In this document: in pieces, positions 36,408-47,200 of the stretch
Numbering within the stretch: position 1 is the stretch's first letter
How the letters are laid out: each line of letters begins with the position of its first letter
NCBI GenBank assembly: GCA_040954595.2
Contig: CM082583.2
Span: 8,494,001 to 8,558,000 of the forward strand
Length of the DNA stretch: 64,000 nucleotides
Direction of reading: 5' to 3'
Origin: Balanoglossus misakiensis
Taxonomy: Eukaryota; Hemichordata
Notes under the pieces: generated by a model
The model's database searches: none
What the model saw: the letters and a program-made list of their open reading frames with translations, nothing else
What the model was told of the DNA's origin: nothing
Translations under genes and position numbers: made by a program

Positions 36408-36955
36408 TAAATTTGTTTTGTTTCAAAGTACACTGTTGTCTATGTCTGAGACTTCTGTAATACCATATTCCTTATAAGTGTCTCCAGGATTTCAGTGACA
36501 CACCAGAAATCCAATATTCGGGTCAGAGGACAAAGTTATTATCACACATTATACAAGTATGACTATGATGCACATTAATCAGATTTGACTAATTGAAGTC
36601 TTTGGGCCACGAATTTAGCATTATTCCATCATGATTCAATCCCATCCAAGTCTCTTGGCAGTAGCCAGTCCATCTGAGCTTATTAGTCCACCTTCGATTT
36701 AATACTGATGCCAACGTAATTTCCATCCAACAATGATGTGCTGATTCCAGATGGTCAACAGTTCACGTTTCTTTCAAAATCCCATCACCAAGCAGGTTGA
36801 CTTGCACGGGGTTGACAGTTGAAACATCTCCTGAGTCGAGTGTTGTCATGGTTACTGAACTGACATCCCCATCCATCCACAACAATCTGGTTTAAAATTC
36901 CAATTAACTGCTGGCTTACATTAACTCAACATTATCTCCAACCATCCTAGTATTC

Positions 36956-37123
36956 TCACGACTCTGAAGACACACGTTTGTGTTCCTCTTGTTCCTGCAA
37001 CTTTTTCTCCCTCGTCTCTTTGGAATACTGCACAAATATTGGTCTATAGATGTACACACCACCAGCCACTCCAATGGCAGTCATGACGACCATTTGCATA
37101 AATGTCAGCCTTTTCCTTATCAT
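36956..37123 (-). CDS. PIGBOS1: PIGBOS1 microprotein (PIGB opposite strand)
   Basis: A single-exon frame of 55 aa. I start it at the internal ATG giving M-I-R-K-R-L-T-F, because mammalian PIGBOS1 starts M-F-R-R-L-T-F and is 54 aa; an ATG eight codons upstream is possible. The centre, G-V-A-G-G-V-Y-I-Y-R-P-I-F-x-Q-Y, matches the family's G-I-A-G-G-V-Y-I-F-x-P-x-F-x-Q-Y, a single membrane helix followed by a charged, Glu/Lys-rich tail. In mammals the protein sits in the outer mitochondrial membrane and, by contact with an ER protein (CLCC1), modulates the unfolded protein response. It lies head-to-head with PIGB, exactly as the vertebrate name implies; the starts are 940 bases apart. Confidence 0.9.
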   Translation of the reverse strand: MIRKRLTFMQMVVMTAIGVAGGVYIYRPIFVQYSKETREKKLQEQEEHKRVSSES

Positions 37124-37528
37124 TGTCACTTTTGTGGATGACTGCACTAATGTGCTACGCCAAGGTCACTTCGCACGGACTGTGACTGCTCAGACACCGG
37201 AATTACCTTAGTTTTCTTGCAGAGCTGGGCCCCTTTCGAGCTTTCTCTACACACGCCGGACCAGCTGACTAAGGTTTGACAATCTTGAATTTATACTCAG
37301 ATTCGGTTTCGGGTTCGAGAGAAGCCAATAAATGTATAGTCGTGCACCACTGAGCCATGCATGCCGAATAATATTCACGGGATCCAAAGGTGTCCAAAGA
37401 GAAAAAGGTACTGGTAACTACTATACAGACTACAAACCGCGACGGTCGCCTAAAAATGCTAACTCTTTTCAGTCTCTCGAACCTGAACCAAAATCCAAAT
37501 CCGATTCTAACTTCAGGTTCGTAATTTC

Positions 37529-37539
37529 AATATGGCGGC
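37529..37539 (+). promoter_or_regulatory. YY1-like site in PIGBOS1/PIGB divergent promoter
   Basis: CAATATGGCGGC lies in the 940 bases between the divergent start codons of PIGBOS1 and PIGB. AANATGGCGGC is the YY1 initiator-type motif found at housekeeping promoters, and here it could serve a bidirectional promoter. Confidence 0.35.
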
Positions 37540-38062
37540 GCCCTTGATAAACTTGAATTTCGAGTCGTAGCCTGATCCTGTCTGGCTGTTTGCTGCAGTT
37601 TTCAGAAGACTAGAACCAAACAGTGTTACCGGGCATTGTTTACGAAAAAAATCAACAGTGTCGGTTTAAAATTTGCAAGGTAAGTACTGTATATTTGATG
37701 TAATCTCCCCATCATCGATCAATACGAGCATTGCAAATTTGATTTATTGACATATACATCAATTTCCAGTGGTGACGCTAAATGTCTTGCAGAACACATA
37801 TTGCACCATATTCCCAAAGAAAGTGAAAGCGAAAATGTAGTTATTTTGTGCCTATCTTCATGTTAATTCTCGGCTCAAGCTTATGTGTTGCACGATACAA
37901 TTTACCACAATAACACAAGACGAAACAGAGACTGCGAATATTAACACTCTTTGTTCTTTGTCTTGTGTATTATGCCAGCTTGCTCGACGACGAGTGACAG
38001 CGCTTCTCATAAAACACTTACAGTAATCGACAGAGAAAGAAGCCGACCAAGCAGCATTAACA

Positions 38063-41000
38063 ATGTCGCTGGAAACGGAACTCAGACAGAGATCGCAGGT
38101 CAAAAAGCCCGAAGATGAGGCTCCAGGCTCCAATGATGAAGATGACGAGATGATGGAAGATGAAGATTCCAGGACAACAGAACAACTCCTCAGGGAAGCA
38201 GTCAGCGAAGGGGAACTGGATGATTACGAAAGCATCAGGCGGCAAAAGGAGTACTTGGAGAGATTGATTGCCGAGGAACGATTGAAACAGAGGAACCAGT
38301 TTTTCCTTGAAAGCGTCAAGTTTTCTCCACTCCGCCTTTTCGGTGTTCTGCTCCTGGTCAGATTTTTGAATGTGTTCCTGGTACAGACATTCTATGTCCC
38401 TGACGAATATTGGCAATCCCTGGAAGTTGCTCACCATATGGTCTATGGATATCCTTTAAATACTTATTAGTAAATCAATTCATCCCGATGATATTGTTTC
38501 AAAAAGGACATTTTGTAATTTAACATCAGGGGTAATCTTGTATTGTATAACCTTAACATTAAATACATACGGGCACTTGACCTGGGAGTGGAAGGCTGGA
38601 ATCAGGGGGTACACTCACCCGTTGATGTTTGCCGGTTTATTCAAGTTTCTGAAGTGGCTGAATATCGATCATGCAATGGTTCTGGTAAGGATAAAACATG
38701 TGAATGATTTCCCCATTCTCCCTTTCATCACAACTCTAGGGTGACTTCTAGAAAGTTTGGTAGCCTTTGAAGTTGCTCAATCCATAATGGAAGCCTGTAA
38801 CACCAGATAGCTAAGCATCTTCTGTTAGTCGGATTTCAATATCCAGAAATCGAATCTGTCCTGTAATATCTGACTCCTGCATTCACAGATTCTGATGCCA
38901 AGGCTCCTCCAAGGCTTCATTGCTGCCGTCGGAGATGTGTATCTCTACAAACTGGGTCAGAGGCTGTTTGGATCAGAAATGGCGTACTGGGTGGTATCCT
39001 TTGAAAGAATACAGTGAATATGGCAGGTGTTTCTGGTGACTCTGTTGTGAATACAAAGGGCAGTGCAAGAAGGAAGCAAACAAAGAAACAAATCACTAGT
39101 AACATCAGATCTCTTGTGCAATATGGACTTTTCCTTGACAGACGCATCAGTTGCTATGCTACCTGACATCGTGGTTTGTATGTTACATAGCAACGCGGAC
39201 ATTGTCCAACTCAACTGAGATGATACTGTTGATCGTTGCCTTCTACTACTATCCGTGGCCTGAGGAGTATTTGGATGACAAAAAGAAAAAGTAGGGTAGA
39301 TTTTCTGCGACTGGAGTCAGTCTGATCAGCTACTTTCAGCACAGAACCAAAAGTGGAATTTGGAGAGTTTTTCTTCCCCAAGCTGCGTGTGTATTCTTTT
39401 TTGGTTGTATTGTTTGCCCAAATCATAATTTGTGGCTAGTCATGTCCATTCATACTACTCCACAGGTTTCCAAACTGGATATATCTGTCCATAGCTGCTC
39501 TTGCCTGCATCATACGACCCACGGCTGCTATTGTGTGGTTTCCTCTGTGCGCCTGGCACTTTGTCAGGGCTGAAAGTAAACTCAGATTAATCTTTCTGGG
39601 TATTTTACCTGTCGGGTAAGTTTTACTCAGTTTTCCTTCAGTGGATACTTGATGTTAAGATATTCTTAGTGCATATAAAACACTTATACATCTTAGGCCT
39701 TGCCGGTTGTGGTAATGACTTTACTTATGATTTAAAAATGATTCTTTATATATTTTTTTGTTCAGAATGTGTGCTGCGGCATGGTCAGCTTGGATTGATA
39801 AGATTTTTTATGGCCAGGTGAGTTTTTCACTTGGAACTAATTTTTTGCTGTTTTCATCAAAATAACTGTCCCACTGGACTAAAATATAATCCCATTGCAA
39901 ATTCTTACTTCAGTGTTAGATCCATCATCTGAACTTTGTGAGAAAATGAAGATTATTTTTATTACATTTCAGTGGATCTTTGTGCAATACAACTTCTTCA
40001 AGTTGAACTTTTTTGAAGACATCGGTGCCAACTATGGCTCTCACCCGTTCTACTGGTATTTCATCACTGGGGTGCCTATCATTCTGGGAACACACATTGT
40101 TCCATTCTACTTTGGAGTCCAACAATGCTGGAAAGATTCCAAGTACAAAGAGTTGATCTATCTGATGCTATGGACTGTTATAGTCTACAGGTAAGGCAAT
40201 ACCGTTATCCTGGTGCCAACATCTTGGGATTTTTTTGTAGATTTCAAAACTTGCTCCCCTATTTCACATCTTTCATTCCTCCCAATGAAACTATAACCAC
40301 ATTTGTTTACAAGTAAAGGAGGGTTTTCCTGACAAGTCTCATGTTAATTTATTCAAGCTGTTTTCTTTTGTATTTTTTTTGTCAGTGTCCTTAGCCACAA
40401 GGAATTCCGCTTTCTATCAGCCGTATTACCAATAGCCATGCTGTTCTGTGGTAGGTGTCCATGTGTAGTCTAATCATAACACTACTGAAAGTGTTAATTA
40501 AGTACAATAAATAAAGTGACTGACACAGTGCCGTCATAAAGCTGTGGTATTAACTGACAAAAAAGGATAATTTTGACTTGTGTGAACTGTGAACATGTTC
40601 AAACACACCTCAAGTTCCCTGCTTGTCTTTATGTAGGACATATCCCTGTTAAAATCCTGAAAACTTTCAAAAGTAAAGTGGCCGACCTCTCACACATGGC
40701 ATCTTCCTTTCACAGGTATGGCAATGCACAACTACAGCAAAAAGGTCTCCTGGGGTTCCTTCCTCATTCTGAGCCTGCTCGTCACCAACCTTCCGGTAGC
40801 GCTCTACTTCGGCATGTTGCACCAGCGCGGAGTCATGGATGTGATGCCCTACCTGCAGAATCTCTGCCAGAATGCCAAGGACACCAAGAGTATGCCCTCG
40901 GTGACTTTTCTGATGCCCTGTCATTCTATGCCTTACTACAGGTAATGTTTGGCAAAGTCAGAAATGGGAAATTTGGAGCAAACTATGGTGATGGATGGGA

Positions 41001-41893
41001 GTTTGGATTGGTGACATACCAGTGTATGTTACACATATACATTTGTATCATGCGCTGGGAACTTGCAACAACGATGCCCTTTTTTGTAAATTTCAATTTA
41101 TACCGAAGAAGAACCACATTTTTTTCTCTTACAGTCACGTACATTACAAGATAAACATGAAGTTCTTGGACTGTTCACCAAACTGGAAAAACAGAACCCT
41201 GTACGTGGAGGAAGCTGAAAGGTTTTACAAGAACCCCCAGAAGTGGTTGACGACCAGATATGGCCGAGAGGAAAAACAGCCCACCCTGTTGATCTTCTTT
41301 AGTAGTCTGAAAAGTGTAAGTAAATAATAACACTCCCATTTCAGGAATAGAATCTGTCTGACAACATTAATATTCTAAAGGAGGCATACACACCCAGGTT
41401 TAGTGACTGGGAAACGACTCGCACTTAAGTTTTGATTTGAACATTTTCTTCTTTCTTCAGAGAATCAAGGCATTTCTCAAGGAGCATCACTACAAAAAGG
41501 TATGTGTTGCGTCTCCGATAGCATGGTCAGCTGACGATATGGTGTTTGTGTTCACCACCTGCAATCGGCAACAATCAGTTCGCAGTATATGTGTGGCTTG
41601 CTCTTTGTGATTAATCTTTGTAGGTCAAAGTTCACGAGTTGGTATCAGAGTAGGGTCCCGGTCGTAGTTCACAAGTTGCTGCTTTAGGTGTAATACTAGG
41701 GCAGCACTGAAAAATTCCTGAACAACCCTGCATTCACATTAAATACAGTAACCTTTTTATTTGCTTCCAGGTGACTTCTTACTTCCACACTCATTTTCCC
41801 GAAGGAAGAATTGGAAAGAAGGTTCTTGTGTATCGGAAATCGCCAGATATGCCTCCCGACTTTGGTGATGATTTTAAGAATATAAGAACTTAA
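38063..41893 (+). CDS. PIGB: GPI mannosyltransferase 3 (PIGB)
   Basis: Twelve exons: 38063-38448, 38567-38684, 38889-38993, 39151-39290, 39466-39615, 39766-39817, 39973-40190, 40386-40450, 40716-40941, 41135-41315, 41461-41499 and 41771-41893, giving 600 aa. PIGB is an ER multi-pass GT22-family enzyme adding the third, alpha-1,2-linked mannose of the GPI anchor from dolichol-phosphate-mannose. Visible landmarks are the lumenal [17 protein letters not shown] motif (catalytic acidic pair near residues 114-115), [63 protein letters not shown] and [14 protein letters not shown], all in family order. The N-terminal 85 residues are acidic and charged and longer than in human. Introns 1 and 3 carry minor-spliceosome signals, and without the AT-AC intron 1 the frame cannot be joined. 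Tail-to-tail neighbour of the CCPG1 homologue. Confidence 0.95.
38449..38566 (+). other. U12-type AT-AC intron 1 of PIGB
   Basis: The intron begins ATATCCTTT, a full match to the U12 AT-AC donor. It has a CCTTAAC branch site at 38551-38557 and ends in AC about 10 bases later. Joining here gives [11 protein letters not shown], with the same residue count as human PIGB. No GT-AG pair nearby restores the frame. Confidence 0.85.
38994..39150 (+). other. U12-type GT-AG intron 3 of PIGB
   Basis: The intron begins GTATCCTTTG, the U12 GT-AG donor. It has TTCCTTGAC at 39131-39139, near the branch consensus TTCCTTAAC, and ends CAG 11 bases after it. It lacks a long polypyrimidine tract between branch site and acceptor, as expected for the minor class. 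Confidence 0.85.
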
Positions 41894-44232
41894 AATCAGA
41901 CAAGACACAAGTCCAATAAGAGATAAATGTGGCTTTCTACAAACTCATTACTTAATATGATAGACAGATGAACTGAATATAATGAAGCCAAAAATCTCTG
42001 AGTTCATATAATTTCGTGATAATTATGTAGGTAGCACAGACTGATAATTGTTAAACTTTTTGCTCAAGAATATTTGCTGGTCATCAGAATAACATTTTGA
42101 TAGTTTCATTTCTTCCCTTAGAAAATGTGTAATACTGTTATACTGTAACAAGATTGAAATATTTGTTTTTCAATAGCTGTAGAAGTCACAAATTTTATTT
42201 TTTATTTATTTATTTATTGAGTCAAATTTGACTTTTTTTTACTCTGTCTGAATGAGAGATTTCAGTAGGTAGAATTTGATGTGGCTACTTCTGCAAATAA
42301 TTGATAGAGTGTGCAATAGACTAGTTACTAACAACTGTTGAGTGCTTATTTCTATTTTTAGTCAAGAGAAATGCCACTAGTAAATTACATTTTTGTGATG
42401 TTGACATTTTGCCTAATATCTCCATTGCAAACATAGTACATAGTGAGAAGTTACGAATGTATTTTCCTTCTAGTACTCAGTTGTTAGAACTGTATTCACA
42501 ATCATGTACCAGCAGATTTTGTCGGAACACTGAACAGATGTTTTCTTTCTCCAGTTCTGTTCTGTATTTAACTCCCAGTGCTTCCATGATGAACATGTGT
42601 TTACAGGCGTATGAAACCAACAACAAATAATACTGGTATGTTTCTTCCCATTCACTTATAAGAGATGACAGAACTTTTCATTGAAATGGGACACAATGAC
42701 TTACTGAAAGACAATGTCTTTGTCACTCAATTTTCAAAACCATTGCATCTTGATTGCCACCGAAGAAGGTCATGATGTATGAACTGTTTACAATACACGC
42801 TTGCTTCCAACATTTATGAGTTTTGTAATTTTAACGCAGTTACTTTTTTTCATTTCTACTGTATTCTAACTTGTGGTAGATTAAAATCTTTTCAAAGGAA
42901 AGTTGAGATGTTTATTGTTTATTGCAATCGAGCTGTGCAGATACAACAATGATGGCATTCCTTAGATCCACACGTACAAAGAACATTGCTGGTCTTAAAA
43001 TAAAATGCATCAAATATGTGATACCACAAAGAGCGAGTGTCTATAATCAGTTGTACATTTACAGCAGAGGAAGGCAGCGTATACCCTATACACAACACCT
43101 GATGCTTTAAACATCACAAAATAAAAATCAGCCTTAAATTAATCTTCTTAAATACAAATCATAGTGTGGGATTGCTAACAGTCCCTGGTATAATTGCAGT
43201 ATTATTTTTATGCAAAGATTTCAACCCTTTGTCAGCACTGATACTGAATGTACTATGCCCCCCTCCAAAATTATACACCTTACACTGAAGGAAATGTAAA
43301 CCTAAAATCAGGAGAATTTCCACCGCCAAAATCATAAACTATAGATTAACATCAAACTGACGATTATGTAAATAACTGCTACACATTACGAAGAAAGCAG
43401 CACATTGTATGAGTATTATGAGAATAATTGCACAAGTGATGTGAATCACACGAATGGACTACTGCTCAGCAAAATTATGCCTGACTATTTAAACAAGGAA
43501 CGGATGATCTCTGAGGTTCGTTTCAAAGCCTACACAAACATTAAGCGTCTCACTCCCAGACCTAAAACATTTTCAGGAACAATTTCCACGATATTAAACA
43601 GATAAAATTAAATACGCCTGAATGAAACATGACAAACGTGGATATTTGGTATAATTTGGAATTACTTCTTCTTTAATTCTTCTAGAAATTTAAAAGTGCA
43701 TTCTATAGATATTATCTTATACTGCCTTTGATGACTCATAAATTAAATCTTCCTACATATACTGCAGGATCTAGTATTTTGCACTATAACATTACCACAT
43801 GGTATGCCGGAAAGGGGTCTGTATGGTGTACCTTTAAACCTCACCAGGGTCCATACACTTCCTTGGAAAGTCAGGACTTCCTGATAGTCAGCCAGAATTT
43901 TCACCCAGCATTTGAGTTGGAAAACCCCAATTCCTCAATCCATTTTTCTGTGGCCATTTCTGATTATCCAGCAAACTTCCCTCGATCATGTACAGCTACA
44001 TCAATTTTCCCTTTTCCCGGGAGTGTAAATGTGATTTCCCCCATTCTTTTTCAAATGCAATTTTCCCTGGACTTTCCAGGCGTGTATGAACTCTGCCAAA
44101 CACTGTCTGAATGAATAACAATCTGTGGAATCTGTGCAATTAATAAGTAAGAAATTATTCAGTATTATAATTTTTTTTATCCATGATAATGCTGGCATCA
44201 AATATCTGCACAGTTCTACGGTAATGGAAGCT
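41894..44232. other. 3' untranslated space between convergent PIGB and CCPG1 homologue
   Basis: 2.3 kb between the two stop codons. No coding frame is supported. Minus-strand AATAAA signals (TTTATT on plus) lie at 42911-42916 and 42918-42923 and could end the CCPG1 transcript, which would then have a UTR of about 1.3 kb that may overlap the PIGB 3' UTR. The start of this stretch also has a TTTATTTATTTATTTATTG run near 42200. Confidence 0.45.
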
Positions 44233-47200
44233 TCAGGGTCTACGGAGGAACCAGTTGGACTGGTCGTCCATCTGGTAACTTCTCCACTCCTCACGATGCT
44301 CGTACCGTTCCAAGAACCAATTGTACATGTCCCACATGGTGATGCCCGTTCTGTCATCACTGCGAGCCTGGGCTCGATGAAAGAACCAATTGTCAACGGG
44401 GTCCGTGTCGTCCTGCCACTTGGGCTGCTGCCCCCTCTGCTCTTCCCGGTCTTCCGCCCGTCTGAAGAACCAATCGGCGTCCGCGTCTTTTTCTCTAGTA
44501 CTGTCGGGCTGTTTCTCTTGATTTTCACCTTGTGCTGCCCTTTCATAGGAAGGATCATTGAAAGCTGGTTGTACAACAACAGTCTCTTGATGGAATTCTC
44601 GTCTCTTGGTTCGCGCACGGCCCTTTGCCTCCCCTTTCTTCTTGTGTCCGAAACCTTGCTTTTTTTCGTCCTTCACTTCCTCTTCTTCCTCCATCGATTC
44701 CTTCTTCAGTTCCTTGTCCGGCTTCTGTCGTGCGTCTTCCAGTTCCTTCTCCTGCTGTTCCCGTGCCTTCTGCTGCCTCCTGTTGTGTTTCTTGGCCCGC
44801 TTTTCCATGTCTTCCAGCACTTCCTCGAAGTCTTCCTGCAGTTCTTCCAGGTCCTTGTCGTCCGGGTGCGGGTCGTCCATGAACTCTTCCAAGTCGCTGA
44901 GGAACTCCTCCAGTTCCCTCATGTCCTTCTTGTAATGGCGGTCTTTCAACCACTGCCGGTAATGCAACAGCTCCACATAAAGCTTTCGGGCGTCTTCTAT
45001 CTGTTTGCTGATGCACTGCTTGTTGCCGTGGCACTGAATGTCGTAGTCCTCCTCAAATGTTTCCCAGTTCCCGATGTTCTCTTCTTTCCGGATCCTTTCT
45101 TTACTATTCTTTTTACAGTCTTTCTGTTTGTTGCAACCCAACTTACGTCTGTCTTGTTTCTGTTTGTTCTGTTCCTGCCTCGCCGTTCTCTTTTTCTCTT
45201 CAAAGCTACCATCCTCATCCTCGTTACCCCAGAAACCAAACCACGACTCCTCATCTCTCTCCTCACCGGGTAACCTGATCTTTTTGAGAAACTTGCGGTT
45301 CTTCACCCTGCCTGGTCTGTACTCTCCATCAACGACAGCTGGGCCTTCCTGGCGCGCCTTCTTCATTTTTTCCCTCCAAATCTTTTGCGATTTCTTGTAA
45401 CGGAAATCGCCCGTCTCTTTGTCGTATATCTTGTCCTCCAAAGAAACTCGTTCTTCCCCGGGTAGTCTGATGAAACTTCTTGGTCTCTTCTTTGCCTTGT
45501 TGTTTTTGTCTTCTTTTTGCGAACCCTGGCCATGATATCTCTGTCTTTTCTTTCCCTTCTGTAGAACTTGTCCCACAGTATCCTTGACACCTTGCCAGGT
45601 TGAATCCACCGTTCTTTTGATCGTATCCGTCACAGACTCCAGGGTTGAGCTCGTGTCCTCACCGTGAAGGATCTTATTGGAGTAGTTCTGCACCGACTGC
45701 CAAGTCTTCTGGATGCTCTCCCCGACCTGCGTCACTTTCGACTTGAAATCGTCCGAGGTGGTGTACGTCTTCAACTCCTGCCACTTGGAGGACACCGTCT
45801 CCGAAACCCTCGACCAGGCGGACCGGGTCTTCTTGGCGAAATCGGCAAACTCTTCCGACTTTGTGAAATTCTTCACCTTGTCCAGGTGTTCCTTCAGCTG
45901 GTCGTTCAACGATGTCACCGCCTCCTTGCTGGCGTTGACGTACGTGTTGAACTGTTCCGACTGGACGAAATCGTTCACCTTGCCCCACTGGTCCCTGATG
46001 GTCTCCGAGAGATTACTGATGGCGTCCTCACTGTCGGAGTACAGCTTGGATACTGTCTCGCTGAAGTTTGCCAGAGGTGTGTGCCGCAGAGACCTCATGG
46101 CTTCCGAGATGTTGACCCGGGGCACAAACATGTTAACGCAGGTAAAGAAGCTCAGGGCTGGGTCGTCGTCGTCGCTACATGACTTGGATTTGCCGTCGTC
46201 GTGGTCATTCACAAACAAGCTCTTCCACATTTCAGCTCTACCTTGGGAGAATTTCAGCTCCTCCGACAACTTCTGAACTCTCTCCTGGCACGAGACTACA
46301 AGGCTGATGTTAACTTCACTTTCCTCCTCAGCAGTGTCCAGATCTTCTGTCCCTTCACCGTTCGCCCCGACTGTGGCATCAGCTGTTGTGTCATCACTCG
46401 CAGCGTCCGAATGCACCTGTTCATCGGCGGTGTATTCCTCATCTCCAATGTCGTCTTCCAGCATGGTGAGGGCTTGCTCAGTTTCATCAGCGATCCAATC
46501 ATCCACACGATCTGAAGCCAGGAGCTCTTCCGTTTCTTCCGGTCCATCACCAGTGTCGAGATCAGATTCATCAGGTTGATCAACCCAGGTGTCTTCTGAG
46601 ACCATCTCATTCTCTTCAGGCACTTGGGAGTCAGTCACTTGCATTTCATCTGCTGCATTCACGTCACCACTCGATGACTCGTCTGACTTATGAGTTGTAG
46701 CATGCTGATCAGTTTGACCCGACGTCTCGGCACTGATATCATCCTTCACCGGATCAGATACCAGATGATCAGGGTTCAAGGTCTCCGTTTCACCACTGAC
46801 GACTTCCGACTCATCAGATTCAATCATGGTGTCAGTTTGGTCCTCTGGTGAGCCTGGTTCCACATCCACTGGAGAACACTCTTCAGAATTCTCACTTTCA
46901 TAGTCATTGGGACTTTCTTGTGCTACAGGTTGTTCGGATGGTGACTCTCGCCTCTCTTGCCCCACAGGTGACACAGTGTCCTGGCTTCCCGCACTGCACA
47001 CTGACTGATCAAAATCGGATAAATCCACGCCATCAAACACCATTTCCAGTACTTCTTCCTTCTCCAAACAACTCAGAAGCTCGTTCTGAAGCGACTTCAG
47101 TCTCTGAATCTGTCCCTCCTGAATTTTCTTCTTGTGGTGGTATTCATTGTTTGACCCTGCAATGGAAGTTGAAAAACTTTAAGTACAGGCTAAACAAGTT

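Noticed and set aside
44125-45273. A 382-codon open frame on the plus strand
   Set aside because: It is antisense to the large last exon of the CCPG1 homologue. Its Phe/Leu/Pro/Ser-rich product is the expected mirror of Lys/Glu/Arg-rich coding sequence.
45664-46276. Plus-strand frames of 172 and 187 codons
   Set aside because: Shadows of the CCPG1-homologue last exon in antisense frames.
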